64,000 nt of DNA from Dryocola boscaweniae (GTDB lineage Bacteria; Pseudomonadota; Gammaproteobacteria; Enterobacterales; Enterobacteriaceae): the NCBI RefSeq assembly GCF_025215095.1, contig NZ_JALHAP010000079.1, positions 267,872-331,871 of the forward strand. Reading direction: 5' to 3'. Positions 51,301 through 58,599 of the stretch are shown in pieces. The notes beneath the pieces are model-generated. The model was not told where the DNA came from and made no database searches. It saw nothing but the letters and a program-made list of their open reading frames with translations. The position numbers and the translations under genes are program-made. Within the stretch, counting starts at the first letter, position 1, and every line of letters begins with the position of its first letter.

Positions 51301-54300
51301 TGATGGGACGTCTGTTACGCTGAACAATGGAGCAACCTTCCAGGCGGGTGATGATTTCACAACCAGCCGTAATATTCTCCTTGGCGAAAACAATGGCGGG
51401 ACGCTCGATGTCTACGGCCATACCTTCACCCCAATGGGCACGATTGGCGGCGATGGCTCGCTAGCGATTGTTGACTCTTCAGTCATTTCGGGAAATGGCG
51501 TATTGGATCTGGGCACCGCCAATACCTACCTGGGCGACACTACCATTACCGGTAAAAACGGCACCGGACAGTTGACGGTGAACGCCAATGTCACCAGAGC
51601 ACTGGGCGGCACAGCCAACAGCACGATCGCCGTATCCGATCTGGCGCTGTTGAATCTGAATGGCAGCGCTCAGGCGGAGTCGCACAGCTTTAACATCAAT
51701 AATGCGACGCTGAGCTTTAACGACACGGCCAATGCGGCGCAGAGCACCCTTAACCTGACCAACAACGCCACCGGGCAGTTTACCGACAGCGCTAACGGCG
51801 GCAGCGCTACGGTGAATGTCGATGCCGTTTCTGCCTTAGCGTTGCAGGACAGCGCCAACGGCGGCTCCAGCGTAGTGACAAATGCCGGGCTGGTGACCTT
51901 TGCCAGTAATGCGCAGGCGCAAGGCGCGCGGATCGCAAACCAGAGCGGGGCAAACGTCGATATCAGCGCCGCGAGTGGTACAACGTCTATCGGTTCGCTT
52001 TCAGGTGCGGGCAACGTTGAGCTGGGTGGAGCGACGCTCAGCGAAGGCGCTCTGGCTATCAATGACATTATTAGCGGCATCATCAGCGGCAACGGGGGCG
52101 GGCTGACTAAAACCGGTACCGGCACTTTAACCCTGACTGGAGATAATACCTGGACCGGCGCGACAACCGCCGCACAGGGCGTATTGCTGATTAATGGCGA
52201 TCAAAGTGCAGCGACCGGCGCGACTACCGTTAACAGTGGGGCAACGCTTGGCGGCGCAGGGGTTATTGGCGGCAGCGTCACGGTGGAGAATAACGGCCGT
52301 CTGGCCGCAGGCGCCGCTATTAGCAGCGTCGGCAGTTTGACAATGGGCAGCCTGAACCTGGCGGCGGATAATTCTCAGCTCGACTTCCAGTATGGTCAGC
52401 CCAACGACCAGGACAACACCAGCAGCACGCTCAACGATCTGCTGAACGTGAACGGCAATCTGATCCTTGATGGGAAACTCAATATCACCCAGACGCCGGG
52501 TGGTAACTTCGATGTCGGCGTTTACCGGGTGATCAACTATACCGGCAGCCTCACTAACAATATTCTGGAGATTGGCAGCGCGCCTGAAGCTGCCGACGAC
52601 CTCTATGTGCAGACCTCTGTCAACGGACAGGTAAACCTGGTTAATCATGCCGGTTACCCCCTTAACTTCTGGGACGGTACCGGCGGTACGGACGGGGCGC
52701 TGAAAAATAATGGCATAATTGAAGGCGGCGATGGCGTCTGGCAGAACAAAAACGGTAACGACAACTGGACCACCGATATGACCAGTCCGGATGGTACGTT
52801 AAACGCGCCGTTTAGCGATGGGGCTTTTGCCGTCTTTGGCGGTACGGGGGGGAATGTTACCGTTGATAACAGTCTGGGGGCCGTTACTATCAGCGGCGCG
52901 CAGTTTGCTGCCAACGGTTATGTGATAAGCAAGGGCGTTATCACTACCCACACTTCTGACACTGTCATTCGCGTTGGCGACGGCACGCAGCTTGGCGCGC
53001 TGTATACCGTGATCGTTAATTCGACCATCGACGGGGAAGGCGGGCTGAATAAAACCGATCTCGGAACGCTGATCCTCAATGGCGATAACCAATATCTGGG
53101 CGGCACAAAAATCAGCGGCGGCGTGCTGCAGGTATCCGGCGATGGAAATCTGGGGGCGGCAGGCACATCGATTGGTCTGAGCGGCGGGACGCTGCGTTAC
53201 GGCGAGGCGTTTGATACCGCCCGCGAAGTGCAGCTTTCCGGTGACGGCGGCACCATCGACACTAACGGTAATGACGTTTCACTCCTCTCGACGCTCAGCG
53301 GCAGCGGTAGCCTCACCAAAGACGGTGACGGCAGTTTAACCCTGACGAAAGACAGCGTATGGCAAGGAAATTCGACCATTCGTAACGGCACGCTGCAACT
53401 GGGGAATGGCGGGACGGAGGGGAGCGTTAACGGCAATATTCTCAATCTGGATACGCTGGTGCTGAACCGCAGTAATACGCTCGAACTCAATGGCGTTATT
53501 TCGGGCGCCGGCGATGTCATTCAGCGCGGCAGCGGCACCACCGTACTCAATGGTAGCAATACCTGGAGCGGCTATACGCTGGTGGAAAACGGCACACTGC
53601 TGGCGGGGAGCGCTTATCGCCTGAGCGCTAATTCCAGCCATATTGTCAGCAGTAATGCCACCCTTGATGCCGGCGGGCAAAATCAGAGCGTGGCGAGTCT
53701 GGTTAACCAGGGCACCATTAATCTGCGTGGCGACAGCGTGGGCTCAACCCTGACGGTGAATGGCGACTACGTCGGGATGGACGGCACGTTAAAAATTGCC
53801 GCTCAGCAGCATAGCCCGGGGGTGGCCGATCGCCTGGTGATCAACGGCGGTACCGCGACGGGTACTACCCTGCTGGATATTGATGTCAGCCAGCTCGGCG
53901 AACCTACCGACGGTGACGGAATTAGGGTGGTTGAAGCGCAAAATGGCGCCACCACCACCGCGCAGACTACCAAAGACGCTTTTACACTTGGCAGCGATAA
54001 GCTGCTGGCAGGCGCCTGGGAATATCAATTGTTCCCGGGTAATTCGCAGGGGGCGGGCGAAGACTGGTTTCTGCGCGCTGGCTATCGTCCGGATGTGCCC
54101 GGCTTTGATACCTTAGCCGCCATCACACGCCAGGCCGATCTGTTCGTGCTCGGCACGTTACATCAGCGTGTGGGCGATGAACAGCCGTGGAATGCGGATG
54201 TGCCGGAGGATCAGGAAAGTCGCTTCTGGGCGCGATACATGAACAAGACGGTGGATTTGCGTCTGGATGATGCAACCGGCAGTACGAGTCATTCCCGCTA

Positions 54301-55063
54301 CAACGGAATGCAGATGGGGCTGGATCTGTGGCAGAACGATAAGTGGCGTTCGGGGATTTACACCACCTTTATAGATATCGATAGCTCAATTAACGGCAAT
54401 ACCGGTATGAGCGGCGGCGGGGCGTATAACTCCACCTTCTCTTCCTATATCGGCGGTTACGCAACCTGGACCGACACAGACGGGCTGTATGTTGATAACG
54501 TGCTGCAGTACGGCTATCACTCGGTGGATCTGAAAAATCTTTCTGACCGGGAAACTTATCATCCTGACGGCAACACCATCACCGCCTCGGTAGAAGTGGG
54601 GCGTCCGTGGCAGTTGGGCGACAGTAACTGGGCGCTGGAGCCGCAGGCGCAGCTTGTCTGGCAGTGGAGTAACTTTGACGATGTGACGCTAAACGATCCG
54701 GCGAAAACGAAAGTTTCCGTTGATGCCGACAGCGCGGTGATTGGCCGACTTGGTGCGCGTCTCACTGCGGATTACGACACCAGATATGGAAAGGTAAAAC
54801 CTTACCTGCGCGTCAACTACTGGCATGAGCTGACGGACGGACAGGATGAGGTCGCCTGGCGCAACACGGCTAACAGAGACGGCAAAACAACGCTTAAGGC
54901 AAACCAGCAGTTTTCGGCGACGGAAGCCGCCGTGGGCGCAACCTGGACCGTTACCCACGATGTGCAGGCTTATACTGAGCTGGGCAAAACCTGGGATAAC
55001 AGCGGTAAAACAAACGTAGACGCTGATTTCTCTGCATCCGTGGGGATGAAAATCCGCTTCTGA
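45377..55063 (+). CDS. Giant AIDA-type autotransporter adhesin (3228 aa)
   Basis: A type Va autotransporter. ATG 45377 opens an extended signal peptide region (MNKIYRLIWSRAANGFVPVA), then a hydrophobic core cut near ACAQA. The passenger is a very long Thr/Ser/Asn/Gly-rich beta-helix built from short repeats of autotransporter-associated (PATR-type) strands such as LTLTGDNTWTGATT and GTLLINGVQSGA. A module of about 660 residues occurs twice (see repeat entry). The last 275 residues (from about ITRQADLFVLG) form the translocating beta-barrel ending MKIRF. The track start five codons earlier lacks the ESPR start. The passenger is probably a surface adhesin or biofilm factor; the receptor is unknown. 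A bidirectional terminator follows. Confidence 0.93.
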   Translation: MNKIYRLIWSRAANGFVPVAEIGTSRTGKGAKSRRRAQLLMAAMLVGMAPACAQAEDVDWTLYYPTYTFSGNLDQVINTGTAFTIALNPSDTNYPAGTELNILGSIPVFPDFTSGNGVSSTTVTVSDALSGSGASAAGRIVTITATDSQGATVPITSANINEYNYSPDPANPQQNQELNVEVPGLDGSYQVISVYDSASFIPAEDVAVATMQLPVYDPSSVRILNEFGIAYVSEGGGTANINVGADTTSSIPISAADNTIDLLAKNSTLAFVAADSGNAGAANWVSDNYIHFRPAAQIATQSQDVTAQSTQYNYTLTLPRYEMGPLGNVRRLADEIFQINSAEDIARVNDYLIGQGEFADAPQVQYWLTAGATVQGEVIDSAVEAQTVYNAIISGLLGTAQSTTINMSYNVWDDQLAHNNNATIDSGDLRVIYATGANASGTVTGQGSLAVDGATAVMEADNGALITNNGAINAWRSGSGAATVGMRATDATAVNNGVLNAGLFLEKDGSDQGVNNAGAAGIVGLGDSSVTNSGHINIAVTDTATHTAYGIAAGDTTDVTNAAGATIAITGNVNNVDGHAGAYGVFTSEDANFTNSGTMYVGSTAVIDGSEPDAVNLAGSGDLTAAIATVGDGNMLNDADGVISLLSGTRNAAGMLVNGGNATVTNSGDINVLGRLVNDSAAANYGMYIKDNSGIVTNGGDILVDGDNNIALNVLAQTADATLNSTAASTITVGAVGDTGGSDSNPFTYRNYAVYAEGLNDNAATVQLNSTIRLLAAGAIGVHARGDATINLGAPSALTFENTNQIGYYAWGQGASINISNPTITDSARLGSILFAVDHGAIFTGTTTGGSYNLSVAGNGSTGVFANGVDDLNNEDPTDDIATQITTGAARIVVSGLNAVGVKVTGGASGTISDGAISLIGNNTTAVLVDGRNYSINGDIGNDPRVTLVTSNADIGSVAGQAGIVGYNVSNLGSLTLDSGADMNLLGNTSTGILLHDGGIATVNSTVSVAGNNNIGVDIQNAGELTNNGTISVSGAQGSGNVGVRVQGAGAVVQQLGDVNANGGLAAVQLTGSGANLTVNGTDNHITAANGADGVRIDSTNASSFTAADTTIDITGSGAGINNNANSSNVNLNGVTVNAGNGPAIRTAVTFAAAGTNNVLSVNGSGSGFAFMQADGSATSGNLTIGNGYTIKGNGAGSTGILARTNGNVTSGSNITMANSTGAAIEATNAASLTNSGTIATSSNTGSTILAENTTAFTNSGAINSSSTTNSQSLINLSGTASARTINNTGTITSLSQNATVIDATGTSNNTLTNSGTLLAASSTAKVVALGSGNDSVSLTGGQTRGEILLGSGSDQFSWSAGALSGGVTFQGADGQDRATIGNVNIANTTHVLSQSGSGSMLTFNSTTGNIGSLTTDNTSIGTNIGTGWSTLTLDGDPTDMRVVNDLTLASSPVINVNNGAMLRTGDSATQAGQATIHNYNISTAGANSLVSFDGNADQTYSGVISGTGGMERINSGNTILLGDNTYTGNTLIGSGSELSLGNGDTVGNLSEQTNITDNGILTVNHSDDVALNGVISGSGAFRQIGTGVTRLGGANSYAGATNVEHGTLLINGVQSGAGLTTVMSGSTLGGYGTIGGNVLFNTGSVLRPGDDARGNGTGVLTVNGNMTLASNTNSQFQLGEAFTPGGTLNDLVQVNGNLTLDGTLNVEQTNDGRFLPGVYRLFNYTGALTNNKMDIGSLPTPIQQLYSIQTTINNQVNLVLSYALPLGKLQFWDGNPQGTNHGGDGVTGNGQVEGGDGTWFANIGSTSNNWTQQDGDGNEPWDAGAFAIFQPSGGTVTLSSENGPVRASGMQFTADGYVLNGDALSKLEMIQTQVAGGLVPDNAYTNEGETFADRYFAIRVGDVSDTGTVTGADITTTINADLIANTLGLPDPATLRLLKTDAGRLILNGNNTFAGGVEVWGGTLQASRDANLGIDGTSVTLNNGATFQAGDDFTTSRNILLGENNGGTLDVYGHTFTPMGTIGGDGSLAIVDSSVISGNGVLDLGTANTYLGDTTITGKNGTGQLTVNANVTRALGGTANSTIAVSDLALLNLNGSAQAESHSFNINNATLSFNDTANAAQSTLNLTNNATGQFTDSANGGSATVNVDAVSALALQDSANGGSSVVTNAGLVTFASNAQAQGARIANQSGANVDISAASGTTSIGSLSGAGNVELGGATLSEGALAINDIISGIISGNGGGLTKTGTGTLTLTGDNTWTGATTAAQGVLLINGDQSAATGATTVNSGATLGGAGVIGGSVTVENNGRLAAGAAISSVGSLTMGSLNLAADNSQLDFQYGQPNDQDNTSSTLNDLLNVNGNLILDGKLNITQTPGGNFDVGVYRVINYTGSLTNNILEIGSAPEAADDLYVQTSVNGQVNLVNHAGYPLNFWDGTGGTDGALKNNGIIEGGDGVWQNKNGNDNWTTDMTSPDGTLNAPFSDGAFAVFGGTGGNVTVDNSLGAVTISGAQFAANGYVISKGVITTHTSDTVIRVGDGTQLGALYTVIVNSTIDGEGGLNKTDLGTLILNGDNQYLGGTKISGGVLQVSGDGNLGAAGTSIGLSGGTLRYGEAFDTAREVQLSGDGGTIDTNGNDVSLLSTLSGSGSLTKDGDGSLTLTKDSVWQGNSTIRNGTLQLGNGGTEGSVNGNILNLDTLVLNRSNTLELNGVISGAGDVIQRGSGTTVLNGSNTWSGYTLVENGTLLAGSAYRLSANSSHIVSSNATLDAGGQNQSVASLVNQGTINLRGDSVGSTLTVNGDYVGMDGTLKIAAQQHSPGVADRLVINGGTATGTTLLDIDVSQLGEPTDGDGIRVVEAQNGATTTAQTTKDAFTLGSDKLLAGAWEYQLFPGNSQGAGEDWFLRAGYRPDVPGFDTLAAITRQADLFVLGTLHQRVGDEQPWNADVPEDQESRFWARYMNKTVDLRLDDATGSTSHSRYNGMQMGLDLWQNDKWRSGIYTTFIDIDSSINGNTGMSGGGAYNSTFSSYIGGYATWTDTDGLYVDNVLQYGYHSVDLKNLSDRETYHPDGNTITASVEVGRPWQLGDSNWALEPQAQLVWQWSNFDDVTLNDPAKTKVSVDADSAVIGRLGARLTADYDTRYGKVKPYLRVNYWHELTDGQDEVAWRNTANRDGKTTLKANQQFSATEAAVGATWTVTHDVQAYTELGKTWDNSGKTNVDADFSASVGMKIRF
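50155..53560 (+). repeat. Duplicated module inside the autotransporter passenger
   Basis: Similar protein segments recur about 1980-1990 bp apart: GGANSYAGATNVEHGTLLING (about 50155) with GDNTWTGATTAAQGVLLING (about 52141), LNDLVQVNGNLTLDG with LNDLLNVNGNLILDG, and FWDGNPQGTNHGGDG (about 50691) with FWDGTGGTDGALKNNG (about 52669). A shorter third relative starts near 53560 (GSNTWSGYTLVENGTLL). The copies are diverged at DNA level, so the duplication is old. Confidence 0.8.
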
Positions 55064-55083
55064 TTTTTTGTCCTGACCTAAAC

Positions 55084-55114
55084 GTTAAAAGTCACCAGCA
55101 ACGGTGACTTTTTT
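55084..55114. terminator. Bidirectional intrinsic terminator between autotransporter and barrel gene
   Basis: AAAAGTCACC and GGTGACTTTTTT form a stem with loop AGCAAC; A and T tracts flank both sides, serving the two convergent genes. Confidence 0.88.
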
Positions 55115-55154
55115 CTTAAACGGACAACTATAAACAATCGTGATGGTGGAGGGA

Positions 55155-55946
55155 TCAGAACTGGTAAGTATACGCTAATAATATTCGCTTATCGGCTTCA
55201 TCAAGATAAGTGTTGTTATCCATGACGTAGGTATACGCCTTAACTGAATGATGACTCGTCATTGAATATCCCACACCCAGCCCGCCAAAATAGCCTTTAT
55301 AATTTTCACCATCTTCGTTTTTAGAACCATAGGAGCCGGCAAGGAAGGCGAGCATTCGAAATTTTTGCGTAAAGGGTTTAAGCACAAATGTGCCCAGATA
55401 ACCGCTGCTGCCTGATGTCTCCATACTGACAAAACCATTTTCGGGAGACAGATCACCGCTGAATTCTGGTTGAGCGCAATTCCCGCCGCTACATTCCGGA
55501 TGATCGCCAGTATTGTAGGTATAACCCGCCATTGGGAATATCTGGAATCCCCCGGGCTCAAAACCGAAATAGCTCAACGGCAGGAAAGTCCCTACCGAAT
55601 AATTAGTTTGCGACGCGCCGTTGGTGTATTCATTTTTACCAAAATTGAAGTTAAATATTCCAATGGGAAATAACCAAGAGCCGCCCACACGCCATTCAGT
55701 GGCATCGCTGTTTACTCGCGCATTAATCTTTTGGGCTTCACTTAGCGCCAGAGAAGCGGAAAATGAAACGTTGCTGTCATCCATGTCGTAGTTATCTGAC
55801 CAGGAAACGCCAACTTTAGTGGTGACTTTAGTTGGATCATCATCCTGTTTTTGCTGGTTCGATTTAACATTATTCGTTTGTGACAGCGCCTGTCCGGAGA
55901 ACAGGGCCAAAAGTAGCGCAGAGGTGACGAGCGATATTGTTTTCAT
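55155..55946 (-). CDS. Outer membrane beta-barrel protein, hypothetical
   Basis: The product is 263 residues from ATG 55946, which has AAAGGT upstream. The signal peptide (MKTISLVTSALLLALFSGQALS) is cut near QTNN. The rest is rich in alternating amphipathic strands (WRVGGSWLFPIGIFNFNFG; GYFGGLGVGYSMTS) and ends LLAYTYQF, the BAM signal, so it is an outer-membrane barrel. Two Cys in ECSGGNCAQ may form a loop disulfide. I cannot assign a family. The longer frame (from 56039) adds an unlikely N-terminus. It is convergent with the giant autotransporter. Confidence 0.78.
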   Translation of the reverse strand: MKTISLVTSALLLALFSGQALSQTNNVKSNQQKQDDDPTKVTTKVGVSWSDNYDMDDSNVSFSASLALSEAQKINARVNSDATEWRVGGSWLFPIGIFNFNFGKNEYTNGASQTNYSVGTFLPLSYFGFEPGGFQIFPMAGYTYNTGDHPECSGGNCAQPEFSGDLSPENGFVSMETSGSSGYLGTFVLKPFTQKFRMLAFLAGSYGSKNEDGENYKGYFGGLGVGYSMTSHHSVKAYTYVMDNNTYLDEADKRILLAYTYQF

Positions 55947-56201
55947 TTCATTACCTTTGGTAACACCGTTAGATAAAGATAGTTGATAAACCTCCGCAAG
56001 CCAGTTGATTACAGAAGAGATAAAAAACTGACGCGCCATAAAAGTAGTATTAGCAGCGCTATTACGCTGAATAACATTATGGGCGACAGCAAAGTAAATA
56101 AGCTTTTGCGTCTCAGTAAAGGCCTGTTTTTTATTCTGCTAACTCATTCAGGAAATTTTCTGCAAGCGTATCTCTGCATCGTTTGCATTGCTTAAAGATA
56201 A

Positions 56202-56972
56202 TTATTCGACCTTTTCCGGATGCTGTTCCATTGCAAGGGCGCTCGCACTGGCGGGATCAAAGAGAGAAAGGCTTTCAATCTGATCCAGCATAATCACCTT
56301 ACGAAAAGCCATTGCGCTTTTGGGCTCTGAATCCAGGGTGATGTCATGGTCGGCATACCATTTGCTGTAGTTATGCTCAATGCACAGATTCATCGTCTCC
56401 CCGTCACGGTAGCCGCTTAGCATCGGGATCAGCACGACGTTTGCCGTCTTTTCGTATTCAAGGGTCGCGGTATGTATCATCCCGATGTAAATCCGCCTCG
56501 ACTTAAGCGTAACCAGCGCCAGCTCGCCTTCTTCCATACACTGATAAAGCAATTGTTCGATACCGCTTGAACGCGCAAGACTCTTATAAAGCGTTTTCCT
56601 GCCGTTGCCGTCCAGCCGCGCGCTGCCGGCCCAGTTAGAGCGATACAGGCAGAAAAATATGGCGAAGGCCAGCATGATGACAACGGGGGCCTGGATGCCA
56701 AGAAAACTCCAGTTCATAAACTCCATTTGCCAGTCGGCATATTTACCCGGTATGAGGTGCAACGAATTTACGACGGCAGACAAGGCCAGCAAAAACAGCC
56801 AGATTAAGCCGGTGGCAATCACGCCCTGCAGTACGAAGACGCAGCCATAAAGGGCCACAAGGAAGTAAACATCCCAGCCGAAAGAACGCTTAATTTTAAA
56901 ACGCGTGGACAGGTCCCGACTTGTGTACCAGTAGCCGCTTACCATAAGCACCATAAAAATAGCCGTTCCCAT
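56202..56972 (-). CDS. Membrane protein of unknown function, two-part layout
   Basis: This 256-residue protein has two or three hydrophobic segments in its first 110 residues (WDVYFLVALYGCVFVLQGVI; GLIWLFLLALSAVV; IQAPVVIMLAFAIFFCLY) and a soluble C-terminal half. The C-terminal block GELALVTLKSRRIYIGMIHTAT followed by VVLIPMLSGYRDGETMNLCIEH looks like an Sm- or SH3-like beta-rich fold also seen in membrane-anchored hypothetical proteins. It is one base from a 65-codon partner upstream. No known function. Confidence 0.72.
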   Translation of the reverse strand: MGTAIFMVLMVSGYWYTSRDLSTRFKIKRSFGWDVYFLVALYGCVFVLQGVIATGLIWLFLLALSAVVNSLHLIPGKYADWQMEFMNWSFLGIQAPVVIMLAFAIFFCLYRSNWAGSARLDGNGRKTLYKSLARSSGIEQLLYQCMEEGELALVTLKSRRIYIGMIHTATLEYEKTANVVLIPMLSGYRDGETMNLCIEHNYSKWYADHDITLDSEPKSAMAFRKVIMLDQIESLSLFDPASASALAMEQHPEKVE

Positions 56973-56973
56973 A

Positions 56974-57171
56974 TCAGGCTCTCTTTAACGCGTTAACATG
57001 GCGCAGAAAGTCCTGGCGTACTTCTCTGCTTTTAAAATTGACCGATGCGTTGCCATCCTGATCGATAATAATGCGATCGCCGTCCTCAACGGATTCAATG
57101 ATTTCCTGATGACTCATTACCTGCAAAAGCGACTCTGGACTGGAAAAAATCGACATAAAAAAACGGCGCAT
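56974..57171 (-). CDS. Small conserved-type hypothetical protein (65 aa)
   Basis: This 65-residue acidic protein starts at ATG 57171 with AAGGATG upstream. It has no signal or membrane segment; an EDGDRIIIDQDGNASVNFKS beta-like centre is followed by a basic helix. Its stop is one base before the start of the membrane protein, so the two form a coupled pair. An alternative start is the internal ATG five codons later. Not recognised. Confidence 0.65.
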   Translation of the reverse strand: MRRFFMSIFSSPESLLQVMSHQEIIESVEDGDRIIIDQDGNASVNFKSREVRQDFLRHVNALKRA

Positions 57172-57216
57172 ACAGAAACATCCTTATGGGGAAAGCAGAT
57201 AAGCCTGGTTGAATAA

Positions 57217-57233
57217 TTATGGCTCAACCATAA
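57217..57233. other. Short perfect palindrome TTATGG-CTCAA-CCATAA
   Basis: Six-base arms around a 5-base loop, 46 bp upstream of the start of the 65-codon gene. It could be an operator or a small hairpin. Confidence 0.35.
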
Positions 57234-57327
57234 GGTAATGCTGAAAGTCCTCCCTTGTCAGGAGGCCTGACTGGCTCTACTGAACGGGCAGCCGACCTGT
57301 ATGCTGGCCGCTACTGCCCTGAAGAAC

Positions 57328-57858
57328 TCAGTGAATATCCGGCTTCGTATCGTCGCTAATCATCATTAATCCCGCTTCGCTACGAATAAAGCGCGGCGCC
57401 TTTAAATCCTCGATCAGGACGTTGAGTAATTCGAATAATAATCCGCCGATCTGTTCTTCCTGCTCGGGCGACTGCTGTCGCTGTAATAAGAGCATGGTCA
57501 GCGCCGCGCAGTATTCCCGCATTGATTCCGAATCCGTAGAAAGCGGGCAGTGGTATTTTTCCTCTGTTGCGGCATCAACCGTCAGGCGTTCTATTAAATA
57601 CGCGGGTAAAGGCACTTTCAGCACGACCTTTAATACTTCCAGCCCTGCATACAGGCGGCCATAGAGGGCCATACATTCGGTATGGTCGCTATTTTCAATA
57701 AGCGCATCGGAAATATATTGGCAGCAGTCCAGCACCTGAAACAGATCCAGATTCGCACCAAGCGGAGTTTTTAAAAGTTGTGTGATTGCCGTTTCGCTTA
57801 CTGGCGATGGGCAGATGATTTCAGGGCGGGTTGTTGTGGTACTATTTGCGTTAGCCAT
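57328..57858 (-). CDS. Hypothetical cytosolic helical protein (176 aa)
   Basis: The product is 176 residues from ATG 57858, preceded by AAGGAACTAACGCT. The protein is predicted from its composition to be largely helical (LFQVLDCCQYISDALIE; AALTMLLLQRQQSPEQEEQIGGLLFELLNVLIEDL), with no signal peptide or membrane helix. A Ser/Thr-rich N-terminus (MANANSTTTTRPEI) is present. I do not recognise a family. It is divergent from a ribbon-helix-helix regulator with a palindrome-bearing 101-bp interval, an arrangement often seen for accessory, plasmid- or prophage-derived modules. Confidence 0.7.
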   Translation of the reverse strand: MANANSTTTTRPEIICPSPVSETAITQLLKTPLGANLDLFQVLDCCQYISDALIENSDHTECMALYGRLYAGLEVLKVVLKVPLPAYLIERLTVDAATEEKYHCPLSTDSESMREYCAALTMLLLQRQQSPEQEEQIGGLLFELLNVLIEDLKAPRFIRSEAGLMMISDDTKPDIH

Positions 57859-57930
57859 AGCGTTAGTTCCTTAACGTTTGTGGTTAGACGCCCTGGTCGT
57901 GTTGGCGCACTTCCGGGGCGTTGCTCTTTA

Positions 57931-57957
57931 TAACATGGCGCTATAAAGTACGTACTT
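57931..57957. promoter_or_regulatory. Operator-like palindromes in the divergent promoter region
   Basis: AAGTACGTACTT (57946-57957) is a perfect 12-base palindrome, and next to it TTTATA and TATAAA arms face each other around ACATGGCGC. They lie between the 176-aa gene and the ribbon-helix-helix gene. Self-regulation by the latter is a reasonable guess. Confidence 0.5.
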
Positions 57958-57989
57958 AGATGAAACCATACTGGGGATTACGCACGTAC

Positions 57990-58181
57990 ATGTCAATTGC
58001 GAAACGAGACAAAAACCCTAAAGGAAATGGGCTATCTCCCACATTTCAGATACGCATCACGCCTGAACTGAAAGCCCAATTTGAAGTTGCAGCGAAAGAC
58101 GCGGGCATGAGCCTCGGAAACTGGTTAAAGACGCTTGGCAGGAAAGAGCTGGAACGTCTGGGGATTGAAAGTAAAGGTTGA
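57990..58181 (+). CDS. Ribbon-helix-helix DNA-binding protein (Arc/HicB-like)
   Basis: The product is 63 residues from ATG 57990. A basic N-terminal tail (AKRDKNPKGNG) leads to the strand TFQIRITPEL, then two helices (KAQFEVAAKDAGMSLGNWLKTLGRKEL) in the RHH pattern. The frame extends back to 57960, but that extension crosses the operator-like palindrome. RHH proteins of this type act as antitoxins or autoregulators; the divergent 176-aa gene is a possible target or partner. No typical toxin gene is adjacent. Confidence 0.72.
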   Translation: MSIAKRDKNPKGNGLSPTFQIRITPELKAQFEVAAKDAGMSLGNWLKTLGRKELERLGIESKG

Positions 58182-58362
58182 TGGGTTTGGTTGTTAGATC
58201 GAGCATCTTCGCATGTCGATAGTTTAATGCATTTCAGCGTACAGCCTGACGTCGTAAAAGAGCGTGCATTAATGTGCTATACCACGCAGCGAATAATCTA
58301 TGTGCCTGACTACGCTCCAGTTTTCTCTGGAATCAGGCCGAACGGCATCACACAACAGGCAC
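58182..58362. other. Intergenic stretch without a supported gene
   Basis: A 65-codon frame (58191-58388) runs through here but enters the ssrA-type terminator and has no ribosome site, so I do not call it. Confidence 0.5.
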
Positions 58363-58396
58363 AAAAAAGCCCGCATAGCTTTCGCTAAGCGGGCTT
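58363..58396 (-). terminator. ssrA (tmRNA)-type terminator without the ssrA gene
   Basis: On the minus strand AGCCCGCTTAGC, a GAAA tetraloop and GCTATGCGGGCT form a strong stem followed by TTTTTT. The sequence just upstream on the minus strand (GTGGTTACCAG...CCTGATGAAGTC) and this hairpin resemble, from memory, the sequence that follows the E. coli tmRNA gene. The gene body itself is not in the window. Confidence 0.7.
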
Positions 58397-58427
58397 TCGA
58401 CTTCATCAGGTGGTTCTGGTAACCACT

Positions 58428-58443
58428 GCTGGCGGGAGTTGAA
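58428..58443 (-). other. Probable attachment-site remnant (3' end of ssrA)
   Basis: Read on the minus strand, TTCAACTCCCGCCAGC matches the T-arm and acceptor end of tmRNA, where P4-like and CP4-57-like elements integrate. The terminal TCCACCA of tmRNA is missing, so the copy is degraded. Direct repeats ACTACCAA at 58500-58507 and 58512-58519, on the island side, could be integrase arm-type sites. This would be the boundary farthest from ssrA of an island running to higher coordinates. Confidence 0.6.
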
Positions 58444-58599
58444 TCTGTCTTGTAGTGGACTGATTATAAAAGTAAAGCTATTTAGAATCTCAGGTTCTAA
58501 CTACCAAGCGTACTACCAAAATATTCTGGTGGAAAATTGTACATTACCGGGGAGGGGGGTAACTACGCTTCGCTATGTGTAGCAGAAAGCTAGTATGCT

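Noticed and set aside
46478..53680. Many long minus-strand frames inside the autotransporter gene (for example 48940-49785, 281 codons)
   Set aside because: They arise from the biased, repetitive Gly/Thr/Ser/Asn/Ala codons of the plus-strand gene. They are low-complexity, lack ribosome sites and resemble no protein family.
58191..58388. Plus-strand 65-codon frame
   Set aside because: It runs into the ssrA-type terminator hairpin and has no ribosome site.
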